Below, piece by piece: positions 39,835 through 49,085 of a stretch of 64,000 nt of DNA. Both the position numbers and the translations under genes were made by a program. The stretch's first letter is position 1. The number at the start of each line of letters is the position of its first letter. The DNA is from Paractinoplanes pyxinae (lineage in GTDB: Bacteria > Actinomycetota > Actinomycetes > Mycobacteriales > Micromonosporaceae): the NCBI RefSeq assembly GCF_026626335.1, contig NZ_JAPNTZ010000005.1:186001-250000 (forward strand). Direction: 5' to 3'. Below the pieces are notes generated by a model. The model saw only the letters and a list, made by a program, of their open reading frames with translations, ran no database searches and had not been told where the DNA came from.

Positions 39835-41297
39835 GCGCGGACGAGGGTGTCGTAGACCTCGGCGAACCGGGCTCGGCGTTCCGCGTAGTGCTCGACGTGT
39901 TCGGGCCGTGCCTCGTACGTCGTTCCGGTGGCGCGGGGTGCGCGGGGTGCATCCGGAGCCAGCACGTCGAGCGCCAGCAGGGCTGTGCCCCGCTGGGTCG
40001 CCCGGTGCCGAGTCACGTGGGTGACCGGGCGGCCCAGCACGTCGGCGAGGACCTGCAGCCACTCGGGCTGGTCGTTGCTGACCCGGCCCGACGCCGCGAC
40101 CTCCACCACCTGCGGGGCGGCCGGGTGCAGCTCGTCGGCCACCCGCGCGTACGTCATGGCCACGCCCTCGACGATCCCGCGGAACATGGTGTCGGCGTCG
40201 GTGGCCGCCGACACGCCGGTCAGGGTGGCGCGCGCCCCGCCGATCCAGCCCGGCGCGCGTTCCCCAGTCAGGTACGGCAGCACCAGGGGTGTGGCGGCGC
40301 TCGGTGGCGCGGAGAGCACATCGGCCAGGGCCGGGCTGAGCCGGAGCGTGCTCTGGGCCCAGCTGACGGCCCGGCCGACGTCGTTGATGGCCCCGCCGAG
40401 CAGCGTGCGGCCGCCGTCGACCCGGTAGTTCCACAGGCCGAACGGCAAGGGATCGGCCGGGCCGTCGAGCAGCACCCGCAGGGCGCCGCTGGTGGCTGTG
40501 GCCGCGGTGAGCACGGTGGCGTCGGTCGCCCCGGCGCCGATGTTGCTGGCGAAGCCGTCCGTGATGATCGGGAACCAGGCGGCCCGGGCCAGCGCCGGCC
40601 ACCGCGAATCAGCGGCCGGGACGGGCTCGGACAGGTCGCGGGGTGGCGAGAGCTGGTCGGCGCTCAGGCCGGCGGCGGTCAGCAGTTCGGCGTCGAACTC
40701 GCCCGTGCGGCGGTCGAGCAGGCCGGTCCAGGCGACCGTGGACGTGCCGGCCAGGGGCTGCCCGATCAGGCGGTTCCAGACGTACTCGCCCAGCGACCAC
40801 CAGCCGGTGGCCTGCGGCTGGGTGGGAGCGAGCCAGCGCAGCCGCGGGGCGTGGTAGCTCGTGTGCAGGCGGGTGCCGGTGCGCTGCTGCACCGCGTGCT
40901 CGTCGAGCTCCTCGCGCAGGGCGGTCACCTCGGCCGCGCAGCGCGAGTCGGCGTACGTCAGGCACGGCGTCAGCGCACGCCCGGACGCGTCGACCGCGAT
41001 CAGGGAGGCGGCGAAGGTGTCCATGGCGACGCCCGCGATCCGGGTGCCCAGCCGCGGGTCACCGGTCACGGCGTCGATCACCTGCTCGACCTCGGCGGTC
41101 ACCTGGTCGGGGTCGATGACCGAGGTGCCGTCGGGCGCGACCGTGAACGCGTGCGGCACCTTGTGCTGCAGGCCGTGCACGCGGCGGCCGGACGCGTCGT
41201 GCACGCCGCCGCGGGTGGCGGTGGACCCGATGTCGAGCGCGAGGACCAGGGGGTCCGTCGCCGCGTCGAGGTGGACGTCGTCGTCAGCCGTGCTCAT
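39831..41297 (-). CDS. FGGY-family carbohydrate kinase (gluconokinase-like)
   Basis: 488 residues from ATG 41297. The N-terminal ATPase fold starts VLALDIGSTATRGGVHDASG. AGVAMDTFAASLIAVDASG and LTPCLTYADSR carry the substrate Asp. The C-terminal domain has WFPIITDGFASNIGAGATDA and VVEVAASGRVSNDQPEWLQV, then LADVLGRPV, the FGGY signature 2 region. DTFAAS and TYADSR suggest a gluconate or related kinase over xylulose or glycerol, but specificity is uncertain. It is alone in its transcript, between a beta-propeller gene and a divergent DUF3253 gene. Confidence 0.85.
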   Translation of the reverse strand: MSTADDDVHLDAATDPLVLALDIGSTATRGGVHDASGRRVHGLQHKVPHAFTVAPDGTSVIDPDQVTAEVEQVIDAVTGDPRLGTRIAGVAMDTFAASLIAVDASGRALTPCLTYADSRCAAEVTALREELDEHAVQQRTGTRLHTSYHAPRLRWLAPTQPQATGWWSLGEYVWNRLIGQPLAGTSTVAWTGLLDRRTGEFDAELLTAAGLSADQLSPPRDLSEPVPAADSRWPALARAAWFPIITDGFASNIGAGATDATVLTAATATSGALRVLLDGPADPLPFGLWNYRVDGGRTLLGGAINDVGRAVSWAQSTLRLSPALADVLSAPPSAATPLVLPYLTGERAPGWIGGARATLTGVSAATDADTMFRGIVEGVAMTYARVADELHPAAPQVVEVAASGRVSNDQPEWLQVLADVLGRPVTHVTRHRATQRGTALLALDVLAPDAPRAPRATGTTYEARPEHVEHYAERRARFAEVYDTLVRA

Positions 41298-41361
41298 GAC
41301 ACCCCTCTTTGCCCGCCGTGGCCGGACCCAATCACTGCTCCATCAGAGGGATAATGGCCTG

Positions 41362-41850
41362 GTGAGCTCGGGTGACGAAGGCAGTTTGACGGAGGACGGC
41401 CGCTACCTCGTCGTCAACGGCCGGCGGTGGCGGGCCACCGACCCGGCCATCCCCGAGAAGTTGCGCCAAGAGCTGGTGAACGAGCTGATGGCGGCCCGCC
41501 GGCTGGTCCGCACCGACCCCGCGACGGCCCGGCCCCGGGTGCAAGACGCCAAGGTGGCGCTGGGCGAACGCGGCGACAAATGGTGGGAGCCGACACCGGA
41601 CGGGCAGCGGGTGCGGCTGGCGGCGGCGATGCGCGCGCTGCTGCGGCACCGCAAACCGGAATCCACCATCTGCCCCAGCGACGCGGCCCGGGTGGCCGGC
41701 GGCGACTCGTGGCGCGACCTGATGGGCACGGCCCGCGAGGTGGCCGCCGAACTCGCCAAGGACGGCATAGTCACCGTCCGCCAGCGCGGCGCCGACGTCG
41801 ACGTGGCGACCGCGACCGGGCCCATTCGCCTGGCCCGCGGCCCCGAATGG

Positions 41851-41862
<12 letters not shown>
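41362..41862 (+). CDS. DUF3253 domain protein
   Basis: 166 residues from GTG 41362. The first ~95 residues read EDGRYLVVNGRRWRATDPAI, KLRQELVNELMAARRLVRTD and DAKVALGERGDKWWEPT, a common actinobacterial biphenyl/DUF-type leader. The C-terminal ~70 residues are a small winged helix (MRALLRHRKPESTICPSDAA; WRDLMGTAREVAAELAKDGI; VTVRQRGADVD), the DUF3253 family. It may bind nucleic acid. It overlaps the convergent monooxygenase gene by 12 nt. Confidence 0.75.
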
Positions 41863-43101
<1,239 letters not shown>

Positions 43102-43194
43102 GCCGTGGAGCCTAGAGCTCCGCACCTCTTCTGAAAATACGAAACTTTCTAATATTCGGCGCCGACACTTCTCGGGCTGCCGCGTCGACTCCCC

Positions 43195-43782
43195 ATGACG
43201 TCTCCCGAACTCCCGTGCCACGCCGATTCCGCTACGACGCCGCCTCGACTCTTCTACCCGCGCCGCCCCCGGCCCTCTTACCGCGCCGCCCAGCCTGTCC
43301 ACCGCGCCGCACAAGCTCATCCACCCGCGACGCCCCGGCTCATTCACCACGCCGCCCCGGCTCATTCACCACGCCGCCCAGGATCGGTTACCGCGACGCC
43401 CCCGCTCATCCACCGCGATGCCATCGCTCATCCACCACGCCGCCCAGGATCGGTTACCGCGACGCCCCCGCTCGTCCACCGCGATGCCATCGCTCATCCA
43501 CCACGCCGCCCAGGATCGGTTACCACGACGCCCCCGCTCATCCACCACGCCACCCAGGCTCATCCACCACGCCGCCCAGGATCGGTTACCACGACGCCCC
43601 CGCTCATCCACCACGCCACCCAGGCTCATCCACCACGCCGCCCAGGATCGGTTACCGCGACGCCCCCGCTCATCCACCACGCCACCCAGGCTCAGTTACC
43701 GCGACGCCCCGGCTCGTCCACCGCGACGGCCCGGCTCATCCACCGCGCCGCGTCGGCCGCCCTAGGCGCCGCGTTGGCTGGT
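43195..43782. repeat. 66-nt tandem array filling the gap before the alpha-galactosidase
   Basis: CGGTTACC anchors fall at 43385, 43451, 43517, 43583 and 43649, an exact 66-nt period. The unit contains CCACGCCGCCCAGGATCGGT and CCCCCGCTCATCCACC. Degenerate copies spread to both sides (about 43320-43770). Frames stay open in several directions because 66 is a multiple of three, but none has a start site or domain, so I do not call a gene. The remaining part of the gap (43102-43194) is AT-richer and holds the monooxygenase promoter. Confidence 0.85.
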
Positions 43783-45846
43783 TCAGGGTGCGGCGTCGAC
43801 TGTGAAGAGCTGCGCTTGTTCGGGGGTCAGGAGCGGGACCGGCAAGCCCACTTCCATCAGCACGCGGCCGGGCAGCGTCACCTCGCCGGCGGCCAGCCAC
43901 GGTGGTGGGGCGTCCTGGAGCGTGCGGGGCGGGGCGCCGAGGACGAGCGGGCGCACCGTGTAACTCCGTGCGGGATCGAGGCCGGGAAAACGTACCGGTG
44001 GAGAATGGCCGCTTCGGGCGCGCGCAAGTTCACCAGCGCGTAGATGGCCGTTTGTTTGTCCGAAGCGACAACACCGTGCACCAAACGAACAGGATCGTCG
44101 CCGTCCGAGCGCACGATGGTGCCGCCGTGCAACAACGCGCGTCGGTTCTTGTACTCCGCGACCCACTCGGCGATCCGGGTCTGGTCGTCCGGCGGGGCGG
44201 TCGTCAGGTCCCATTCGATGCCGGCGTGGCCGAACAGCGAGGTGGCCAGGCGGAAGCTGAGGTCGCCCTGGCGGCCGGTGATGTGCGCCGTCGGCGCGCC
44301 CACGTGCGAGCCCAGCAGCTCGGGCGGCATCAGGATGCTCGTGAAGCGCTGGATCTGCTGCCGTTCCAGGGCGTCGTTCGTGTCGGACGTCCAGAACCGG
44401 TCGACGTGCTCGAGGATGCCCAGGTCGATGCGGGCGCCGCCGGACGCGCAGCTCTCGATCTCGACCTCGGGAAAGCGCTGCTTGAGCGTGGCGAGCATCC
44501 GGTAGAGCGCGGTCGTCTGGCCGTGGGTCTTGCCCTCCTGCAGCAGGTCGCGGTTGTGGTCCCACTTGATGAAGGCGATGTCGTACTCGGTCAGCAGCGC
44601 CGCGATGCTCTTGAGCACATAGTCGTACGCCGCCGGAATCGACAGGTCGAGCACGAGCTGATGCCGCCAGGTGGGCGCGTCCGGGCCGCCGAGAATCCAG
44701 TCGGGGTGGGCCCGGGCCAGTTGCGAGTCGGGCGACACCACCTCGGGTTCGAGCCACAGCCCGAACTCCATGCTGCGCGAACGGACAGCTTCGATCAGCG
44801 GCGTCAAACCGTCCGGCCACCGGGTGGGGTCGACAGTCCAGTCGCCCAGTGCACGCCGATCGTCCGTACGACCGAGGAACCAGCCATCATCGAGCACGAA
44901 ACGCTCAACTCCGGCCGACGCCGCGGCCGAGACGAGCGGCATCAGACGCTCGAGTGACTGATCGAAGTAGACGGCCTCCCAGGTGTTGAGCACCATCGGC
45001 CGTGGTTTGAGCGGTGCGCGCAACGAACGAACATATTCGTGCAATCGCGCGGACAGTCCGTCGATGCCCTCGGACGACCAGACGGCGACCGTCCACGGCG
45101 TCTCGTAGGACTCGCCCGGGGCCAGCCGCACCTCGCCCGGCGCAAGCAGCTCCCCCGCGCCCAGCACGGTCGGCCCGAGCGTTGAGCGCTCCGCCCACAA
45201 CTGCTTGTCGCCGCTCCAGGCCAGGTGCGTGGCCCACACCTCGCCCGCACGGAACGAGAACCCGGGCGTGCCCAGCATCATCAGGAACGGGTCGTCGTGA
45301 CCGGGGCGGCCGTGGCGGGTCTCCCGGCTCCAGATGCCCTGCCGCATCGACGTACGTTGAGGTTTCCGTTCGTACGCCCAAAGCCCTGCAAAATCGAGCA
45401 GCTCGGTGGCCTGCGCCGGGACGGGCAGGACGACACCGAGCGGGCTCACGTCAAAGTCCTGCTCACCGGTGTTGGTCAGCCGGTGCCGCACGCGCAGGGA
45501 CGCCCTGCGGGCTCATCTCGATCTCGGTAACGACCTCGAGCCCGGCCGCGCCGGAGGTGATCCTTACTTCCGCGGGCGAGGGTCGCGAGACGTCGGAGAG
45601 GCTGACGGGCTTGCCGATGGCGGGACGGCCGCTCCAACCGTCGCCCAGCGTCGGCAGCAGAGACAGTCGCGGCGGAGTGTCGAGCGAACTCGGCGGCACG
45701 GCCGGCACGGCGGACGAGACAAGCGCAGCCAGGTCGTCGTCGGTGAGGTCACCGAGCGCGGCGCCCCAGTGCACGACCGAGGGCGGCTGCGGGCCGCGGG
45801 CGTCCAGGACGAAACTGGTGCCCGCGGCCTGCAGGTGGATCAACAA
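43783..45846 (-). pseudogene. GH36 alpha-galactosidase, broken by two frameshifts
   Basis: Starting at TTG 45846 (AGGAG about 9 nt before), the product opens MLIHLQAAGTSFVLDARGPQ in one frame. It moves to a second frame near 45497 (an extra G in GGG, minus-strand CCC) for the main barrel. It returns to another frame near 43990 (one base missing by AAAA/GGG) for the end, PGLDPARSYTVRPLVLG ... LFTVDAAP. Rejoined, it is about 687 residues, normal for GH36. The nucleophile Asp is in FIKWDHNRD and the acid/base Asp in RFWTSDTNDA. Either both are sequencing errors or the gene is decaying. It heads the sugar operon's distal end and would release galactose from raffinose-type sugars. Confidence 0.75.
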
Positions 45847-45852
45847 CGTTGG

Positions 45853-47172
45853 TTACTCCTTGACCGGGATGGCCTGGGACTTGAGGGTCTCGACCGTCGA
45901 CTTCTGGGTCGCCGCGAGGGCGTCGGTCAGGGTGCCCTGGCCGGACACCGCCGCCTTGAAACCGTCCGAGGCATTGGCGTACGTCGAAGTCATCGTCGGG
46001 CCCCAGGTGAAGTCGGGCGTGACCTTAGTGGCGGCTTCGGCGAAGACCTCGTAGATCTTCTGGTCACCATAGAACTCGACCGGGTTGCCCAGGTACGAAT
46101 ACTTGGTTCCGGCCGTGGTGGCCGGGTAGAGCTGCGCCTCTTTGTTGAGCAGCGCGAGGGCTTCCTCACTGGTGTTCAGCCACAGGGCGAACTGCGCGGC
46201 CTCGTACGGGTGCTTCGAGTTCTTGAAAACGGCGGTGGCCGAGCCGCCCCAGTTGCCGGCGATGTCCTCGCCCGCACTCCATTGCGGCATGGGCGCGACC
46301 CGCCATTTGCCGGCCGTCTTCGGAGCACCGCTCATAATCGAGTTGGCGCCCCACACGGCTGACACCCAGGTCCAGGCCGAGCTGGAATTGTAGGCGTTGT
46401 CCCATTCAGTGGTCCACGGCGGCACGGTCGACACGAGCTTCTTGTCGAGCAGCCCCTGCCAGTAATCGGCGACCTTCTTGGTCTTGTCGTCGGTCAGATT
46501 GACCGTCCACTGCTGGCCGTCGTTGGCGAACCAGCGGCCGCCGGCCTGCCAGGTGAAGCCCGCGAACTGGTTGATGTCGCTCTGCGAGAAATTGGTGATG
46601 TAGCCGCCGGCCGCCTTCACCTTTTCGGCCGCCGCCGCGTACTCGTCCCAGGTCTTCGGAATGGCGATGTTGTTCTTCTCGAACAGGTCGGCCCGGTAGA
46701 ACAGCGCCATCGGGCCCGAATCCTGCGGAATGCCCCAGGCCGACTTCTCGTCGCCGAAGCTGACCTGGTTCCAGGTCCACGGAATGAACTGGTCCTTCGC
46801 CTTGGCCACGATGTCACAGCCGGCGACGTCGAAGAGCCCGTCCTGTACGCGGAAACTGGGCAGGGCGTCGTACTCGATGTGGCCCAGGTCCGGGGTGTTT
46901 CCCGCCTTGAGCTGGTTGAAGAAGTTCTGGTAAGTGCCGCCGTTGCCGTTGGGGCCGGTCTGCACCTTCACCTGGATGTTCGGGTTCTTGTCGTTCCAGA
47001 CCTTCACAACGTTCTCGATCCCGGGAATCCAGGTCGTGTAGGTGAGATTGACCGGGCCGGACGACGGCGCGCACGAGGCGGCACTGGTGGTGTCGCCGGT
47101 GTCGTCCCCTCCGGAGCCGCAGGCCGACAATGCGAGTGCTGATATCAGGAGGACGCTGAGTCTTTTCCGCAT
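45853..47172 (-). CDS. sugar-binding lipoprotein of an ABC transporter
   Basis: 439 residues from ATG 47172 (GAAGGAATC upstream). Lipobox SALALSACGSGG puts the cysteine near residue 18. The mature part is a cluster B extracellular solute-binding protein: VNLTYTTWIPGIENVVKVWN, FFNQLKAGNTPDLGHIEYDA, PWTWNQVSFGDEKSAWGIPQ and AGEDIAGNWGGSATAVFKNS. With the two permeases it imports an oligosaccharide, most likely a galactoside given the flanking GH36 and GH42 genes. No ATPase gene is present, so a shared MsiK-type ATPase elsewhere is expected, as is normal in actinobacteria. Confidence 0.92.
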   Translation of the reverse strand: MRKRLSVLLISALALSACGSGGDDTGDTTSAASCAPSSGPVNLTYTTWIPGIENVVKVWNDKNPNIQVKVQTGPNGNGGTYQNFFNQLKAGNTPDLGHIEYDALPSFRVQDGLFDVAGCDIVAKAKDQFIPWTWNQVSFGDEKSAWGIPQDSGPMALFYRADLFEKNNIAIPKTWDEYAAAAEKVKAAGGYITNFSQSDINQFAGFTWQAGGRWFANDGQQWTVNLTDDKTKKVADYWQGLLDKKLVSTVPPWTTEWDNAYNSSSAWTWVSAVWGANSIMSGAPKTAGKWRVAPMPQWSAGEDIAGNWGGSATAVFKNSKHPYEAAQFALWLNTSEEALALLNKEAQLYPATTAGTKYSYLGNPVEFYGDQKIYEVFAEAATKVTPDFTWGPTMTSTYANASDGFKAAVSGQGTLTDALAATQKSTVETLKSQAIPVKE

Positions 47173-47183
47173 GGCTGATTCCT

Positions 47184-48056
47184 TCACTTGACGGCGCCGG
47201 CACCGAGGCCGTTGCGCCAGAACCGTTGGAGAAAGAGGAACGCGACCACAAGGGGCGTGATCGAGAGCAGGGCGCCGATGATGACCAGGCCGCGCAATTC
47301 GGGAATCTGGTTCACCTGGGTGTTCCACGAATAGAGGCCGAGCGTCACCGGGAACAGGCGCTCGTCGCCGAGCATGATCAGCGGCAGCAGGAAGTTGTTC
47401 CAGACGGCGACGAAATGGAACAGGAAAATGGTGATGAGGGCCGGCGTCATCAGGCGGGTCGAGACCTTGAAGAACGTACGGATCTCACCCGACCCGTCGA
47501 TGCGGGCCGCCTCGAGCAGGTCGTCCGGGACACTTGCGGTGGCGTAGATGCGGGCCAGATAGACGCCGAACGGGTTGACCAGGCTGGGCAGGAAAACCGA
47601 CCAGAACGTGTTGGTCGCGTCCACCTTGCTGAACAACAGGAACAGCGGCAGAGCGAGCGCGGTGGCCGGCACGAGCACTCCGCTGAGCACCACGTTGAAA
47701 ATCAGCTCACGGCCGTGGAACCGGTACTTGGCCAGCGCGTAGCCGCACATGGCGGCGAGCAGAGTCCCGATCAGGGCGGCGCCGCCGGTGTAAAGAACGC
47801 TGTTGAGCATCCAGCGCAGGAAGACGCCGTCCCGGTACGCGAACAGGTCGCCGATGTTGGCGAACAGGTTGAAGTCCGCGAACCAGAGGGGATTGGTGCT
47901 GGTGAACTGATCAGAGCTCTTGCTGGCGCCGACGAAGAGCCACCAGATCGGCGTCAGGAAGTAGACGGTGCAGACGGCCATGATGAGCATGGCGCCCGTA
48001 CGGGAAAGAAGGCTTTCCTGGATTTTCTTCGGCTTCTCCGGCGCGAGGACGCTCAT
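47184..48056 (-). CDS. carbohydrate ABC transporter permease (MalG-like)
   Basis: 290 residues from ATG 48056, chosen because GGAAGGG lies just upstream. An open frame upstream merely translates the repeat at 48057-48153. Six helices are seen; the EAA loop is DDLLEAARIDGSGEIRTFFK, typical of MalG/LacG. It pairs with the permease encoded upstream. Confidence 0.92.
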   Translation of the reverse strand: MSVLAPEKPKKIQESLLSRTGAMLIMAVCTVYFLTPIWWLFVGASKSSDQFTSTNPLWFADFNLFANIGDLFAYRDGVFLRWMLNSVLYTGGAALIGTLLAAMCGYALAKYRFHGRELIFNVVLSGVLVPATALALPLFLLFSKVDATNTFWSVFLPSLVNPFGVYLARIYATASVPDDLLEAARIDGSGEIRTFFKVSTRLMTPALITIFLFHFVAVWNNFLLPLIMLGDERLFPVTLGLYSWNTQVNQIPELRGLVIIGALLSITPLVVAFLFLQRFWRNGLGAGAVK

Positions 48057-48153
48057 CGGGCACCCTTCCGCTGCGTGCACATTTCGTTGTTCGCCGACGC
48101 TGGGACGCTCATTCGCTGCGTGCACTTTTCGTTCTTCATCGGCGCTGGGACGC
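48057..48153 (-). repeat. 45-nt duplications of the permease start region
   Basis: Reading the minus strand, two 45-nt copies with core TGAGCGTCCCAGCG ... ACGAAA(A/T)GTGCACGCAGCG lie head to tail. The true start region (GATGAGCGTCCTCGCGCC) forms a third, partial copy. The array fills the 97-nt space between the two permease genes and keeps a frame open (VHAANERPS, VHAAEG). Confidence 0.75.
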
Positions 48154-49083
48154 TCACTGGACACCCCTTCGCTGGGTGAATTTCAGGAAGGCGAAGGACA
48201 GGACGAACGTGGCCAGGGCCAGCACGACCGAGAAAGCCGCGGCCAGGTTGAAGTTCGGGATGGACGACGTCGAATAGACGGTCAGGTTGGGCGTGTACGT
48301 ACTGGAGACGGCGGAGCTGAAGCTGCGGAAGACCTGCGGCTCGGCCAGCAGTTGCAGCGTGCCGATGATCGAGAAGACGGTGGTGAGCACGATCGCGGGC
48401 ATGACCAGCGGAATCTTGATCGACCAGGCGATCCGCACCGGCCCGGCGCCGTCGATCCGGGCCGCCTCGTACACCTCGGCCGGGATGGCCAGCAGCGAGG
48501 AATAGATGATCAGCATGTTGTAGCCGACGTAGACCCAGGTCACGACGTTGGCCATGGCCCACAGCACGAAGCCGGCCGAGAGGAAGTCGACCGCGCTGGT
48601 GATCGGCTTGAGCGGCGACAGGTTGGGCGAGTAGAGAAAGCCCCACATGATCGCGGCGATGACACCCGGGATCGCGTACGGCACGAAGAAGGCCAGCCGG
48701 AAGAAGCGGCGCCCCTTGACCAGGCCCGAGTCGAGCAGCAGAGCCAGCAGCAGCGCCAGCCCCAGCATCACCGGCACTTGCACGACGCCGAAGAGCAGCA
48801 CCCGCCCGATCGAACTCCAGAACGGCCCGTTCTCGAAGACCCGCTGGTATTGCACGAGCCCGCCGAACACTTCCCGAGCCGGCCCGAACGTCCCCGACCG
48901 CTCAACCGTGTACAGCGACTGCACGATCGCGTACCCGATCGGCAGCACATAGAAGAGCAGGAACAGAACCCCGAACGGCACGACGAAGAACGGCACCGCC
49001 CGCCCGTAACGAACAGCTCTTGCACGTTTGGTGCGCGCTTCCGTCCCCTCAGGCACGTCAACGGTGGTCATTGTCTGTGTCAT
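48154..49083 (-). CDS. carbohydrate ABC transporter permease (MalF-like)
   Basis: 309 residues from ATG 49083; AGGAGG is about 7 nt upstream, while the GTG at 49089 overlapping the GH42 stop is too close to it. Six helices; the EAA loop is AEVYEAARIDGAGPVRIAWS. N-terminal cytosolic arm of about 30 residues. Its gene follows the GH42 gene with a stop/start overlap region, so it belongs to the same operon. Confidence 0.92.
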   Translation of the reverse strand: MTQTMTTVDVPEGTEARTKRARAVRYGRAVPFFVVPFGVLFLLFYVLPIGYAIVQSLYTVERSGTFGPAREVFGGLVQYQRVFENGPFWSSIGRVLLFGVVQVPVMLGLALLLALLLDSGLVKGRRFFRLAFFVPYAIPGVIAAIMWGFLYSPNLSPLKPITSAVDFLSAGFVLWAMANVVTWVYVGYNMLIIYSSLLAIPAEVYEAARIDGAGPVRIAWSIKIPLVMPAIVLTTVFSIIGTLQLLAEPQVFRSFSSAVSSTYTPNLTVYSTSSIPNFNLAAAFSVVLALATFVLSFAFLKFTQRRGVQ

Positions 49084-49085
49084 GG

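Noticed and set aside
43195..44043. Long frames with HHAAQDRLPRRPRSSTTPP-type repeats
   Set aside because: Open only because the 66-nt period is a multiple of three. Several frames on both strands are equally open and none has a start signal.
48057..48164. N-terminal extension of the MalG-like permease to 48164
   Set aside because: The added residues only translate duplicated repeat units, and a good ribosome site precedes the ATG at 48056.
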